Notes: a model not told the origin generated them from the sequence alone. Positions 44,601-56,149 are shown, counted from the first letter of the stretch. The stretch: 64,000 bases of DNA from Anadara kagoshimensis (GCA_021292105.1 CM037871.1:55692866-55756865), one strand, 5' to 3'. Numbers and translations are program-made.

Positions 44601-47600
44601 TAGATATATTACATATAATACAAGTTTGAATTTTACAGCACTAGACAGCTGTTTCGGAATACAATTCCTCATCAGTAGTGCTTAGACCAAAATTGTGAAA
44701 CAAACAAAAAGTTTATATCAAATTCATTTTGATATACCTTGTTGTCAATAAAATAAAATGAACGTGAAAAAATAGGTTTTGGCTGAAAAAAATTATTTGA
44801 ACAATGTTTCTAAAATAGCTTGCTTGAAGGAGGTTACTTTGTTTTATTCATTAAACTTGTATGGTCGTTTTAATAATATCATAGAAATTCAAATGTACAT
44901 GTTTACTGTACTTGTAATTAATTATGTAAAAGCAGTATAAGTAAATGTAAGAATAAAATGCAAATTTGAGAATATATTTAATGTTGTACTTACGCTATCA
45001 CCAAGATTGAAAATGTGAGAACAGTCCTCCATTAAATACTGGACAATTTCCTTCTTGCGACGAAGTAATGCTTTGTGTAATAATGATCGACCACATCGGT
45101 CACGAACATTGCTATACTTTTTACATGATAAAAGTTTGCGTACATCTTCAATATTGCCGTCCTCTATAGCTGTGTATATTCTTCGTACGTATGCCTTAAA
45201 TCAAATAAATTCAGATTTGAAAAAAAAGAAAACAGATTGTTTTGGATACATCTGTTATGATGAACATATTTTGTTTAGAAATGGAGTAACCTGATAATGT
45301 TTGTTGTAATGCTTCCCCATGTAGAAAACAGCTGCATTAGCATCAATGCTTTAGAAAAAATGTTATAAAAATATTTGACGGGTGAGAATCATAACCATTA
45401 ATCTGAAACTACGCATCTTCGCAATATGGACACATATTTTCTGCATTTCATTTTAATTTACACAATATTTTACCTTGAAAAAAAATCAGATAAATATTTC
45501 GCTAACAAAATTTTGATCGCCTTTATAACTATTTCTAAAACTGAAATATTTATATTCATTTATTTCTGTGAAATCACTGGATTTTTAAATGAAATATTAC
45601 CGGAAAAACAATGGAAAAATGTTTGTGTAATTCGTAAGATTTTTTTTCAAAAAAAATTCATTTCACTGTGTATGTTATAGAGAAGCATACACCGAAAAAA
45701 TTCCGCAAAAGTGTTGATAAACTCCAAAAGACAGCAACATGTTAACAGAAACTTTTCTTCGGGATCCGACAAATCGTTACACGGATGAAATTAGTATCAT
45801 TACGATATTTTATAACATGTTACCTCTTTAAAACAAATACAATGTAATAGTTAAATTCAGAACTTTTCATGGGTGATAAATTAACATACCTGGATTGCTG
45901 CTGTAAGTTTAATTATTTCGTAAATTTGACGGGTACTATGCTTCTTTGCAATATCAACCATGGTGCGCTTGGAATTGTCTGTAATATCCAGTAAATGGTC
46001 ATAATTGTGTAAAATTAGTCTTTCAATTTCATCAAATTTTTTGTCCTTGACTAGTTTAATTATATATTCATCAATGCACTTGATACAGTGTTCTTTTTTA
46101 TGTTTTTCAGCAAGATCTCTGGCGGTCTTGCCTTGTCTATCTCGTGCAGCTATATCGGCCCCATACTGCATCAACAATTTCATTGTTTGTTCCGGTTGAT
46201 CGTGCAAAACACATTTGTGAAGTATTGTATGCCCCTGTGAATCACGTGCGCTTAAATCTGATCCTTTAAACACTCTTAGTTTTATTCTTTCATCCCTTGG
46301 AATTGAATTTCCACACACCAACTGCAATAAATTAAAAGTAACATGGTAAGAGAAAATCGTCACAATAGCATTTGTTCTTTTTGTTTAACATTATTTTTAG
46401 AATACTATTTGGCAGATAAAGGCAATTAGGATAGAGGGTGAAATTTGCGCTCTTTAAACCAACAGTAAGGGTCAATAGCTATAAAAACGCTGACATTAAA
46501 ACTATGAACCCAAAACGTAACAGATTAAAGCCAGTGTGATAAAAAACAAGCTAAAACAAAACCCACAAAACAAATTAAAAGCAAGACAATGTCATACTAT
46601 TGAATCATTGCATGGTATCTTTTGTCCATATTAAGTCATATCTATTCATGACTGAAAGAGATATGAATAATTATATTATTATTATTATCCAACGGAAATA
46701 AAAGTTCTTCATACGAAATGAACATTTATTAGCTTGTACACAAAATTCGACTTAATCCTCTATTACAACCTATAATGCTAAACAAACGCCTATTGTAGTG
46801 TGCATGTAGGAATAGAGGGAAGACACTTCGATGCCCAAACTTTGTAAGATAAAAGATGCACGAAGGTTGGTCCAGTTGCTTCAACCATTAACAAATTCTT
46901 TTTGGCTATAGCATTATTTTCTATTTGTTTTAATTTCTGTTTACTGCTAGATACTGTGAATTTAGGAATTTGAGATCAAGATGAATAATATGCTTATTAA
47001 ATAGATAATAATAAAAACAAAATCACCATAAATAAATCTCATGATTGCAGAAAGATTTCCCTATATCTACTACGATATGTTGATCAACAAAACATTGTAA
47101 ACAATGCAACAGTTGACACAAATCATATCTGGTAATCCAAAATTTAGACAAAAAGTCTTTGTCATTTTTTTCTAAAGCATAGCAATGGCTTTGTATATAT
47201 CAATCTAATCAAAATGAGAAAGATGCAAATTATGTCTTAGAATAACAGTGGAACAATGTCATTTTCGCTATTTTAATATTTTAATACAAAACTCTCATAT
47301 TTTCAAACAATTTTAAAAGATGTTTCCATAGTTCGTAACAGCATCGAATTATTTAAGTGGATCGTTGCATTTCTGGACATCATGCATTAACTGGGTATGA
47401 TATCAAAATACCTGAAAAAATATCGGCTTTGGTGGATTTAACTTTTCATCTTCATTTGAATACAGCATACGGGTATTTGGATTCATATCCATAAGAACAT
47501 CAACAGCATCGTAGTTATTCGACTCCCATGCTGCCGCCAGTAGAGGGCGTGGTACTTCCGGGTATTCTGGGTAAGAATGTTGGTACGAAAAATCCTTAGC

Positions 47601-50600
47601 ATTGGGATCGACATGCTTCATTAATTCGGTACCTGTATACAAAATATAATAATACTTTTCTATCAAAAAGTGTTTCTGGAAATTGTTTAACCAAACAGAA
47701 ACAATAGATAACAATGTAAACTAAATAAATCACCTTTTACCAGCTTGATTGAGATGTTTATCTAGTCGGTAATAATAAAATAAAACATTTTGGTTTTGAC
47801 ATGGATTGGTATGTTTTGGGTTTTTTTTTTTTTTTTGTTATATTTAATGGACCAGAACAATTCAGTGTTGCTTAGTTCAACAAAATAACCTTTAGCAAAC
47901 ATCAAATATCACTGAAATGATATGAAAAACAAATATGCAAACCCATGTCCAAATTACATTTTCAAAAAAGTAAAAACTTTGAAACTAAAATTTGCATGCT
48001 GTAGTATTGTGACAGCTGCCCCTCAACTGTTTCATTCCTTTGTTTTGCGAGAAAAAACAGCGGGTTGAAACAAAGACATACATGTAGGTATAAAGTAATT
48101 TTTTTACAGTTTAGTTTGAATTTATAGCCCCTCAACTGTTTCATTCCTTTGTTTTGCGAGAAAAAACAGCGGGTTGAAACAAAGACATACATGTACGTAT
48201 AAAGTAATTTTTTACAGTTTAGTTTGAATTTATAGATCACAGCTTTGATTCCTATTCTAACATAATATTGTTTTGAAACACTAATAACAATGCTACTTTT
48301 CCCACTGAACTAATCTCATAGCGAAAAGTATTATTATTTATACCACAAGGAAGTAGAACGACTTCCATTATATCGTCAAACATTATTTGGTTGGTTTTAA
48401 ACAAAATCTTCAAAGGCTGTATTATACTCATTGACTCAATGTCATATTATGTCATCCGTTTAAGAAATGTTATACTTTTATCTCCTTAAAACTTTAAACA
48501 ACTATAGTGTTCTAAATGTAACAGAACTGGAAAATGAAATCTTTTGAACGTATTTGCGTTATTGAAATTCTCACCTTGCTGCACCCAGGACTTCACAATG
48601 AAACCAAATCCTGCGTTAAGAGCTAATGCCATCTCGTTTGCATTTTCATACTGTTCTATCATTTGTAGTAAGTCGTGTTTGTGGATATCATCTTTAACCA
48701 GTGATTTGATGCTCGTAATTTTACCATTTTTCACACATGTCAGACGACACCAATTTCTAAGCAGACGTTCAACTAACTTTCTATCTGGATCTGGAACTGA
48801 CAGAGCTCGCCATAATCCTAAAGACAAAACAGAAGAACAATTATAATTTTATATTTTAAAACTAAAGCTAAATTTCAATGGGTTTTAAAGCTAATGTGCA
48901 TTTGTGTTAAGAAGTCCAGATGTCGTAGTGGTCTAAAAAGCGTTCATATGGATCACAGTGTCCCAACTCCAATTCTCTTAAGAAAATCAGTCTGCATTGT
49001 GATGTAGTTATGGGATAAAATAACGTATATATTTGGGACCACAGGACAACCAAAACTTATAATCAAAGGCTATACATTGTATATGAAGCCGTCCCAGCTC
49101 AATCCCTTCCTCTTTTTTTTGGTTTTAAAATTGATTGTAACCAACTAGCCATTTGGTATGCCTTTTTTCACACTACATGATGGCATGTACCATTCTGTCT
49201 CAAGAATTATTGCATTTTGTGCATTTTTAAAATCCCTAATAACTTCATATAACGGAAAAGTAAAAACAACTGGCGTATGTCTACAAACAATTTCTATATG
49301 CATATGGTATAGTATAGAAAATGTGTACGTTTTCAGAGATGCTTCTGTTCAATGTTTACATTACAGGGCAATAATGAATAAATATTTTGCAGAAAATGAA
49401 ATGAATTCGATTTCAAGATGCAATAATTAATTCAGATTCAAATTATGTAATATGTGATTATTATAAACAATATTCTGTTGTTTGAAAAGTTAAAAAAAAA
49501 TCTTAAAGCGAATTGTAAGCCACGCCCATTTTTGTGCTGAATGGAACAGAGTAAACAACGTCCATTCAGGTTCAATTAACAACACAATAGAATGATAAAA
49601 AGTTTATACATGAAAAAGATAATACACACGAATAACTCAAGTATGAAATATTCAAAATTAAAACAAAATTACTATAGTCATAAAACGCAGCATAAAAGCG
49701 ACATCTGATCATAAAACAGTTATTTTTTTTTTTTCGTCAAGGAAATTCCATATATTTCTGCTCTGGTTAGCGTACAGATGCATTTTAATGAAGCTTTAAC
49801 TTCTATCATTGGGATAAAAATGTTTAACGATTTCAAAATCAACTTTAAACATAAAAGAATAAGATAAAAAATTATATTGCAATTTGAGTTTGGTCAAATT
49901 CAGGCCAAAAAAGTCATGTGTTAAAAAGTAATAGAAAAAACATGTATTTGCAATAAGGAGATACAATGCCTATTGAAAGTAATATTTCTGAATGTGATCC
50001 CGTTTCTTTAAACTTAATTGTTACATAAAAATTTGCACTGTCATTGCAACTATAATATTAACTCTCGTCAAAAAACACATTTTCGTGAGAAAGTCACAAT
50101 GAATTTTAGGTGTTACTTAATTTCAAAATAAACATTAATTTGTTATGAAAAAAGTAACTGATATTTTTCTAATGTTATTATTTACTTTAAATTACTTGGA
50201 TTCGTTTCCAGATACAGCACTTACAAAAAATCCACTGTTCTGTATAATAAATGAATGGACTCAAAATATACGGACTCCTCCCCAAAACTTTACGTAAATG
50301 TAACTGATTTTTCAGTAACCGAACTAAGATCTAATTTTTACCTTTTCTAATCTTATCTTCATTTTTTTCAAATTTCATACCAATAAATTAGGTCATAGAT
50401 CGATAAAATAGTTCGATATATCGAACACAAATAAGGATAACTTTAAGGGTAATCGCAATAATATCTAAATAATGACGGATACCATAAATAACCTATGATT
50501 TTATTCTGGAAACTTCCGTCTAGTGCTGCAAAATTAAAACAGATTTAGAAAAAAAATCAAACTTAAGAAGAGATATAGTTGGCATATAATATTTTTATTG

Positions 50601-51684
50601 TATTTATAAATGATAATTTAAAATAAATACAGTGAATCGAGGTATATGCAGTAGTTGATTTTTAATTACATTTGCATGTAACCACACTGGACAATATTTT
50701 TAAAACACGAAAAAAACATCCAGTTTGTAATAAACTATACCTCAGAAATCGGGTTTTCTTGTAATTTTTATTTATTTATTTATGCAATTCAGTAATTATT
50801 ATATATCAATTAATTTATTTATTTGATATTTGTAATTTCATGTTGATTTATATATTGCGATACGTTATATTCAAGAAGACTGGTTTATATAAGAGTTTCA
50901 CTCTTGTTCCGGAATCCTTTATTGTTTGTATCATGTATGTCATCAAAATAAGAATTGTTTAAACTAACAATATACAAAAACATATAATCGGATTGATATT
51001 AATAATATCAAAATGAAGATATTATTAACATTTATGTAAATGATATATCCCATTGTATCCTAACAAACTTTAGCATTTTATTAAGATTATGGTTGCCCTT
51101 TCGCACAGTATAATAATAATTGCATATTTATTATATATGATATCAGCCTTCAGAAATATTTAATAAGATACAAAACCCATTTGAACAAAACACATTCTCC
51201 TCCATATTATAGTTTCCATGGCAACTTATAGATTAAACAAGATCCTTATTATGAATAGATAAAACCTTCAAATTTCATATATATATTTTATTTTTCGCTG
51301 TTCCTTTGGTGACTGCACTTCATCTAACACCTGGTAACCATGACGTAAAGCATACGAATTCAATAAACATTTTGAAAAAAAGATGTAAAAAAAATAAAGT
51401 TATCAGAATACAAAAGTTAAATATATTGAGTCACCAGGATATGACGTCATGTCTGAGTTTACTCGAACCATTTCCAATACTTTTGGTTTATTATACTGTC
51501 ATTTGAATATGATAAATGTCTGGCATTGGATACCTGTCAACTGCAGATCTTTGTGATAAAATTACCTGGTTTAAATTTGTTGTACCAGTGTTGCATTTCT
51601 TCCCAACCATCAGGTTTTTCCGTTATAAGAACATCCTCTGCAGTTTTCCCATCGTTGTTTAAAATGGCAGTGTCAGCACCACAT
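38631..51684 (-). CDS. Ankyrin-repeat protein gene, ten 3' coding exons (5' end missing)
   Basis: Ten exons read in order on the minus strand: 51566-51684, 48575-48817, 47412-47632, 45890-46321, 44994-45194, 44395-44496, 41478-41621, 40386-40547, 39155-39292, 38631-38696. Each inner boundary has AG before and GT after the exon, and phases agree at every junction (phase 1 for the first two introns, phase 0 for the other seven), giving 1828 nt and 608 residues before a TAA stop. Ankyrin-type signatures recur: CGAD..NNDGKTAEDVL (residues about 1-19), GHTILHKCV..LLMQYGADIAARDRQGKTARDL (exon 4), GRSLLHKALL (exon 5) and MPLHYAYL..IKQGANPDLTDTRGRKPSE (exons 6-7). Ankyrin repeats are protein-binding solenoids; the partner and role are unknown. 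The last ~70 residues lack repeat motifs and contain a Cys-rich stretch (CDPSDPMCAMMECGH). No membrane segment was seen. The first exon opens mid-repeat, so earlier exons exist. No specific orthologue is recognised. Confidence 0.9.
39155..39292 (-). CDS. Ankyrin gene exon (138 bp, 46 codons)
   Basis: Acceptor TTTTCAG, donor AAG/GTTAAA (a weak donor), phase 0. It encodes YTKCDPSDPMCAMMECGHSM and then a charged helix ending EEATSGK. Four cysteines within 17 residues are unlike the rest of the protein. Confidence 0.85.
39459..39660. repeat. Family A copy in an ankyrin-gene intron
   Basis: ATATTATACCAGTTTCATTT, CAGCACTAGACGACCGTTTC, CATCAGTAGTACTAAGACC, then AGAGGACCAAAATATATTTC. Confidence 0.7.
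40386..40547 (-). CDS. Ankyrin gene exon (162 bp, 54 codons)
   Basis: Acceptor TTTACAG, donor CAG/GTAAAT, phase 0. It encodes KGDIETVKSLVLGLRGFGDV and then NKQTEIAKYLIINGFKVDIY, two helix-turn-helix units of ankyrin type without the TPLH core. Confidence 0.88.
41478..41621 (-). CDS. Ankyrin gene exon (144 bp, 48 codons)
   Basis: Acceptor TTTTCCAG, donor CAG/GTAAAT, phase 0. It starts RGRKPSEYKLENCGN, finishing the previous ankyrin unit, then an acidic segment (LSENDFDQTFDSAIQ). Confidence 0.87.
41745..42045. repeat. Degenerate tandem repeat in an ankyrin-gene intron
   Basis: About five units of 55-65 bp, each with ATTTATAATATGAAAAC, CTTAAAATGA and CAGAGGCCTTG. Confidence 0.6.
42600..42690. 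repeat. Family A piece, opposite orientation
   Basis: AATTCCGAAACAACCGTCTA GTGCTGTAACTTTGAAAG, reversed relative to the other copies in this gene. Confidence 0.5.
43390..43910. repeat. Three family A copies in one intron
   Basis: Copies at about 43390-43540 (TTTTAATTTTAAATAACTAG), 43580-43640 (CAGCACCACACGAGCATTTC) and 43790-43900 (CACTAGACAGCCGTTTCG). All on the plus strand, each diverged. Confidence 0.65.
44185..44375. repeat. Family A copy next to a splice donor
   Basis: ACAGCGCTATACGGCCGTTT CGG, CCTCATCAGTAGAGCT, then AAGATGTTGAAAAG and AAGGAAATACTTTGCAGTAG. Its end is about 20 bp from the exon donor at 44394. Confidence 0.7.
44395..44496 (-). CDS. Ankyrin gene exon (102 bp, 34 codons)
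   Basis: Acceptor TTTCAG, donor ACA/GTAAGT, phase 0. It encodes LDRMPLHYAYLFMPEDSIIN and then MIKQGANPDLTDT, one ankyrin repeat ending in the next exon. A family A repeat copy ends only about 20 bases beyond the donor. Confidence 0.9.
44605..44710. repeat. Family A copy
   Basis: ATATAATACAAGTTTGAATT, CAGCACTAGACAGCTGTTTC GG, CCTCATCAGTAGTGCTTAGA. Truncated after about 100 bp. Confidence 0.68.
44994..45194 (-). CDS. Ankyrin gene exon (201 bp, 67 codons)
   Basis: Acceptor ATTTAAG, donor AGC/GTAAGT, phase 0 at both ends. It encodes AYVRRIYTAIEDGNIEDVRK, then CGRSLLHKALLRRKKEIVQY, two ankyrin-like units, ending FNLGDS. Confidence 0.9.
45890..46321 (-). CDS. Ankyrin gene exon, longest (432 bp, 144 codons)
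   Basis: Acceptor TTATTGCAG, donor CCAG/GTATG, phase 0 at both ends. It carries the clearest repeat: GHTILHKCVLHDQPEQTMK, then LLMQYGADIAARDRQGKTAR, followed by a second, weaker unit (IIKLVKDKKFDEIERLILHN). It ends LTAAIQ. Confidence 0.93.
47412..47632 (-). CDS. Ankyrin gene exon (221 bp)
   Basis: Starts GT after an AG acceptor, completing a Gly codon, then TELMKHVDPNAKDF. It includes PRPLLAAAWESNNYDAVDVL, a degenerate ankyrin repeat, and ends PIFFQ in phase 0 before GTATTT. A reading frame stays open through the exon and stops just inside the intron. Confidence 0.88.
47785..47985. mobile_element. Two Penelope-like tail scraps in an ankyrin-gene intron
   Basis: Plus-oriented TTTTGACATGGATTGGTATG near 47796 and minus-oriented CCATGTCCAAATTACATTTT near 47943 flank about 110 bp of unrelated sequence. 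Confidence 0.55.
48018..48235. repeat. 109-bp tandem duplication in an ankyrin-gene intron
   Basis: Units at 48018-48126 and 48127-48235 start GCCCCTCAACTGTTTCATTC and differ by about two bases (TGTAGG/TGTACG, and one T in a run). The near identity means it is recent. Confidence 0.85.
48575..48817 (-). CDS. Ankyrin gene exon (243 bp)
   Basis: The exon joins in phase 1 to the previous one (G/GA makes Gly). It encodes residues about 41-120, starting LWRALSVPDPDRKLVERLLR, a helical stretch with weak ankyrin-like spacing and no clear consensus. It ends QQ plus one base before GTGAG. The AG before it is in a TTTGTCTTTAG tract. Confidence 0.88.
48818..51565. other. Long intron of the ankyrin gene
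   Basis: 2748 bp between the first two recognised exons. Holds a family A scrap (50505) and AT-rich sequence. The 90-codon plus frame at 49158 is open but without motif. Confidence 0.6.
50505..50545. repeat. Family A scrap, reverse
   Basis: CTTCCGTCTAGTGCTGCAAA ATTAAAAC, in the long intron of the ankyrin gene. Confidence 0.45.
51566..51684 (-). CDS. Ankyrin gene, first recognised exon (119 bp)
   Basis: Acceptor TTTTAG and donor CCAG/GTAAT. The exon starts with the third base of a codon, then reads CGADTAILNNDGKTAEDVL and continues to WYNKFKP, leaving one base (phase 1). CGAD and DGKTAEDV are the end of one ankyrin repeat and the start of the next, so the preceding exon must end with two bases of a codon and encode the upstream repeat. 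Confidence 0.85.
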
Positions 51685-52289
51685 CTAAAACACAAAAACA
51701 ATTCAATTTAAAAAAGTGGTATATTTTTTTCATGTAACAATAGTTCTACATATTGGTTCAGTATGTGTATGTAACATGTTTTCACATGCACGTTGCATCA
51801 GTTGTAACACTGCCTTTTTACTGTTAGTACAAGTAGCAGTTTAACTATGATACATGTATTTTGAAACACTGAAACACCCCTGACGTCCATGCTAATCTGT
51901 GCATATAACCATGACATATTTCATTAGAATTACCATTTAATGTATAAGATTACTTGTTCAAAATTAGCATTTGGCAACAATAAGCACCTGACAACAATTA
52001 AACCCAAACATTAAAATTAGCAAATGAAAAATATATTATAAAATTAGCACATGGTGACTATAAAACATTCAAAATTAGCTTAGCACATGACAAAAACGAA
52101 AGATTCAAAATAATCATTTGACAATTATACATGCATATTTTTGTATTTTTTTTAGTTTTATTGTATTCATGCTTCTATTTCTGTTTAATGCTGGCTATTT
52201 GTTTATTTGTTGATATGGAATTCCCATTTTTTACAAAAAAACGAATAAGTAGCGGGTATTCCTTCTTCGAGAAAGTAACTATGCACCCA

Positions 52290-52590
52290 TATTTTTCAAT
52301 TTAAAAAGAAGTTTTTGACAATTTCTGCATATAACAATTGTCTTACTTGAACGTCGGAACTGAAAGACCTTTAAGGAAGTTTAATGCAACTGCCATTAAC
52401 TGATTAAGGATAATTTTAGTACACTACCTATGCAGCATTTTTAATTAGAACTTTTTTTAGACCAATCCTGCATATGGTTATTGCCTAACTGGAACCACAG
52501 AGCTGCAAGACATTCAAAAGCAGTTTATTAATCGATGCGACAACCATAAAATGATTAAGGATAACTTTGAGATAGCGAATGGTTTGTGTG
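52290..52590. repeat. Old tandem duplication
   Basis: TTCTGCATATAACAATTGTC to ATTAAGGATAATTTTAG (52324-52420) is paralleled by TCCTGCATATGGTTATTGCC to ATTAAGGATAACTTTGAG (52465-52570). Confidence 0.55.
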
Positions 52591-52930
52591 GATTGTTTTC
52601 TAATGAAATGACCTGAAATGGTAGGAAGTAAATATAGAAATATTACAAATGTATTATTTACGTAATTAATTCAGATGTACATCAACATCTATGGATACAT
52701 TATGTATACTTAAATAGAGGCGGAACTTAATAATCTGTTGTCATGGTGATAATACTACAAACATGTAATAATATACATTCTTATTTACTACAATATCAAT
52801 CATATATATATATATACCCTGATTCATGGTTGCTGCTAGAAATAATGGCGTCTTAATTTGAAATGCACATAATATTAATTTTAAGAACAAATGACGTACA
52901 TTGTTATGGTATATACATGTATATATACTA

Positions 52931-53121
52931 AACAGGCCTGTCGAAAGTTTATAACGAATTAATGCCTATAAATCAGCAACTCTTCTGGGCCTATCGTTGT
53001 CTCTATTTCGACAGTTTTTGGCTGATACTGTATATATGTTATCCATATTTCGGTCACTCGTCAGCCGAGATTCGACTCCTTTTCTTTAGCTCAATGTTGA
53101 ACTTTAGACCGATCTGTACTG
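52931..53121. mobile_element. MITE family B copy
   Basis: AACAGGCCTGTCGAAAGTTT at the left after TA; AACTTTAGACCGATCTGTAC TG at the right before TA. Confidence 0.68.
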
Positions 53122-53859
53122 TAAGCATTATGCATAATAGTCTCTATATTTGGCAAAGGAATATATTATTATTTTCTATCATAAGCCATGCTTCTATCTC
53201 CTTTGTACAAGTAATATCTGTTTGTTTTGTCTTGGTGAAACGCGTATTCATTTCGATTACCACTTCCCGATTCCATCACAATCGACATTAGCTAGCAACA
53301 TGCAACCCAGCCACGCATTTATCGGTCATGTAGACTTGATTGGGAAACTATTAGCTACTTACTCAATATTTTGTTCTTGGTCGCATTTTTTTAAAACAAA
53401 ATGCAGAGAGGGTCATTTATATTGTTATAATTATGTTTTCATGGTCATTCAACAATACCAAAGAATAATATCGTGATTTAAGAGTATTTATTTTTTATGT
53501 CATGACTATTATTTAATATTGATAGTCGTCAGTATTTAACGAAACACGTTGTCGTGCCTGCTATAACGAATCAATTACAAACTGTTTGTATATCAAAAGA
53601 CTTGCTAAATATTTTATTAATTAAGAGAAATGTATATATATGACGTAAATAGGTATATAGGTATTAAGTATTCAGCTCTTGATTACATAATCAGTAGTAT
53701 TTGTATAGGTTTATGGTTAGTATACTGTGTAATGGCCTTAATTCTTTATAAAAAAATCAAATGAGCGTGAAACAACCTTCTCGTTATAATTCACACATTG
53801 ATTCAGCAAAATATGAAAGATTTCTCGTTCTACTTGTGTTTTAAGTGTAGTGTTGTGCA

Positions 53860-54860
53860 TATGGTCTAAGTACATACGCACAAAAACAAAGGCTGAAACA
53901 TCCTTTATGTGACATCGGTGATTGACTGACAGAATGTTGCTGCTCACCAAATAGACGAATTTGAAAATGGTCTCGGTACAAACACCCCAAAACAAAGGTT
54001 TAAACGTCCTTTATGTCGCTGGACATGAAACGGAAGAATAATAAAATGGTCTCGGTACAAACACCCCAAAACAAAACCTGAAGCATCCTTTATGTGGCAT
54101 CAATGTTAGAAAAAAGAAAAGGTTGTTGCTGGTCACCAAACGGAAGAATTTAAAAATGGTATAGCTACATACACACGCAAACTAAGGCTGAAACATCCTA
54201 CATGTCACATTAGTGACTGACCGAAACAGTTATGAGCAAGATTGTCGCTGGATATAAAACGGAAGAATTTGAAAATGATCTAGGTATATACACACCAAAA
54301 CAAAGGTTTAAACGTCAGTGAGTGGCGGACAGAACAAGATTGTCGCTAGACATGAAGCGGAATAATTTGGCAATGATGTCGGTACACATACACACCAAAA
54401 CAAAACCTGAAACATCCTTTATGTGACATCAAAAACTGACTGGGCAAGTTATTAAATAGAAAAGGTTGTTGCTGCTGACCAAACGGAAGAATTTGAAAAT
54501 TACACCAAAACTAAGACTGAAACATCCTACGTGTCACATCAGTGACTGACCAAGACAGTTATGAGTCGCTGGACATGAAGTGGGAGAGTTTGAAAACGGT
54601 ATCGATACAAACACGGCAAAACAAGGGTTTAAACATCCTTTATTTCACATCAATGAGTGACTGAGAGAGTTATAAAATGAAAAAGATAAGTGCTGCTCCC
54701 CCAACGGAATAGTTTGGAAATGGTCGCGGTACATACACACCAAAAGAAAAAACCTGAAACATCCTTTATGTCGTAATGTTCAGTGACCGAAATAGACATA
54801 CAATGAGAAAAAGTGTTTCTGATCATGAGACGGAATAATTTGAAAACGGTAACTCTGAAC
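53860..54860. repeat. Degenerate satellite array, about nine monomers of 100-125 bp
   Basis: The phrase CGGAAGAATTTGAAAATGGT recurs near 53955, 54030, 54139, 54258, 54357, 54480, 54579, 54704 and 54829. Between copies come ACACACCAAAACAAAACCTG, AAACATCCTTTATGT and AGTGACTGACCGA in fixed order. Monomers vary by small deletions. The 85-codon frame at 53738-53995 overlaps it and is not a gene. Confidence 0.8.
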
Positions 54861-55192
54861 TTTTATGTTCAAATTACAAAAAAAATGTGTGTTTACCACG
54901 GGCTGTGTCCGTTTTGATTGTTGGTTAATTAAGAATATTGTTTGTAGCTTTAACATAAACTTGAAACAAAACTAACTTACCAAGAATACTACACAACAAA
55001 TAAAAGAAAGCACAAAAATACAAAAGAAAACAAGGTAATGCTCGTAACATACAATCCATCACCAATTCACTCTGTTTCTATTTCTGCTTAACAGTATTAG
55101 AAGATTCCTGGAATGAAATGATTTTGGGGCTGATAAAACGATATTTTACAATAGTAAATTAAATAGTGTGCAATGACATATTCAGTAAAACC

Positions 55193-55315
55193 TTGTTATA
55201 ATGTTCCTCGATACCTATAACTTTGTTACATAGATTATTGCCAAAGTTTTCTAAAGTCCCAATGTTTTCCTCGATTTATCGCCAAAAATGCTGACGATGA
55301 ATGAAGGTTTTACCG
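55193..55315. mobile_element. MITE family G, diverged copy
   Basis: CAGTAAAACCTTGTTATAAT at the left; TGAAGGTTTTACCG before TA at the right; inner TCCTCGATTTATCGCC matches the 27676 copy. Confidence 0.65.
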
Positions 55316-55825
55316 TATCTATAGTTTTCTCAAAACGGTTTGATTATAAAACAATATATCAACAAATTTAGTTGAAGCGTGTACTTGATAACAACAAATG
55401 AATCCACGGAAACATAAAACAATAAAAGAAAGACAAAAGCAAAAAATAAGAAGACAGAGCTAAATCATAACAAAAACACAGACAACTGATTATAGACCAC
55501 CCGTATTTGGACAGGATGCTCAGTATTGCGGTTCAATTACTTTGGTGGTTTCCATTAATCGCAATTATTGTATAAGCAGTGGTGCATAAACAAGCATTTA
55601 TTTCTGTATATTTTTGTAAAAAAAAAGTTTTTATGAATTAGTAAACCATCAATCCGGCACGGTTATGTTATATATAAAAATAATTCTGCTTTATAAGGTA
55701 AATCTTTTATAGGGAATATGGGTTAAATAATATCCAGTACATGTGTACTACATTGTTTACATGAGAACGGTCGATGCACTTAGGAGTAATAATCAGATCC
55801 TAGTCGCAAAGTGGTCCCATTACTA

Positions 55826-56038
55826 CAGAACATGCCTGTCGAAAGTCTTAAACTAAGCTAACATTGTAGCACTGAATTGGCAGTTAAACTTGCCCGCCGT
55901 TGCCTATATCTTGTCGATTGAGTGCTCTGTATCTCTTGGCAGCTTTTTGGGCACAAGCTTTCCATATCTCGAATACTTGGCAGCTAACCTTCGACATTTT
56001 TGTTAGTTCAGTGTTAAACTTTCAACAGGTCTGTACTG
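55826..56038. mobile_element. MITE family B copy
   Basis: CAGAACATGCCTGTCGAAAG to AAACTTTCAACAGGTCTGTA CTG, with AACTAAGCTAACA near the left and TGTTAGTTCAGTG near the right as inner inverted repeats. TA at the left only. Confidence 0.7.
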
Positions 56039-56149
56039 AAATTCCAAAGACAATATAATGAAGACGTAACGGTTGACTGAATGACCGTGCCCAGTAAATT
56101 TGCTTGAGATTACAGTTAGTAAATATTGTAGATCTTATATGAATAAAAA

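Noticed and set aside
45055-45294. Plus-strand frame of 79 codons
   Set aside because: Antisense to an ankyrin exon that has consistent splice sites and phase on the minus strand.
52347-52399. Possible upstream ankyrin exon (minus strand) with a good donor GTAAGA and a fitting phase (two bases left over)
   Set aside because: The segment is part of a degenerate tandem duplication (52290-52590) whose other copy has stop codons and no splice sites, and its residues do not look like an ankyrin repeat.
53150-53476. Two overlapping frames of about 108 codons (52962-53291 and 53150-53476)
   Set aside because: Both overlap a MITE end and each other in different frames; no motif, and composition is as expected from AT-rich non-coding DNA.
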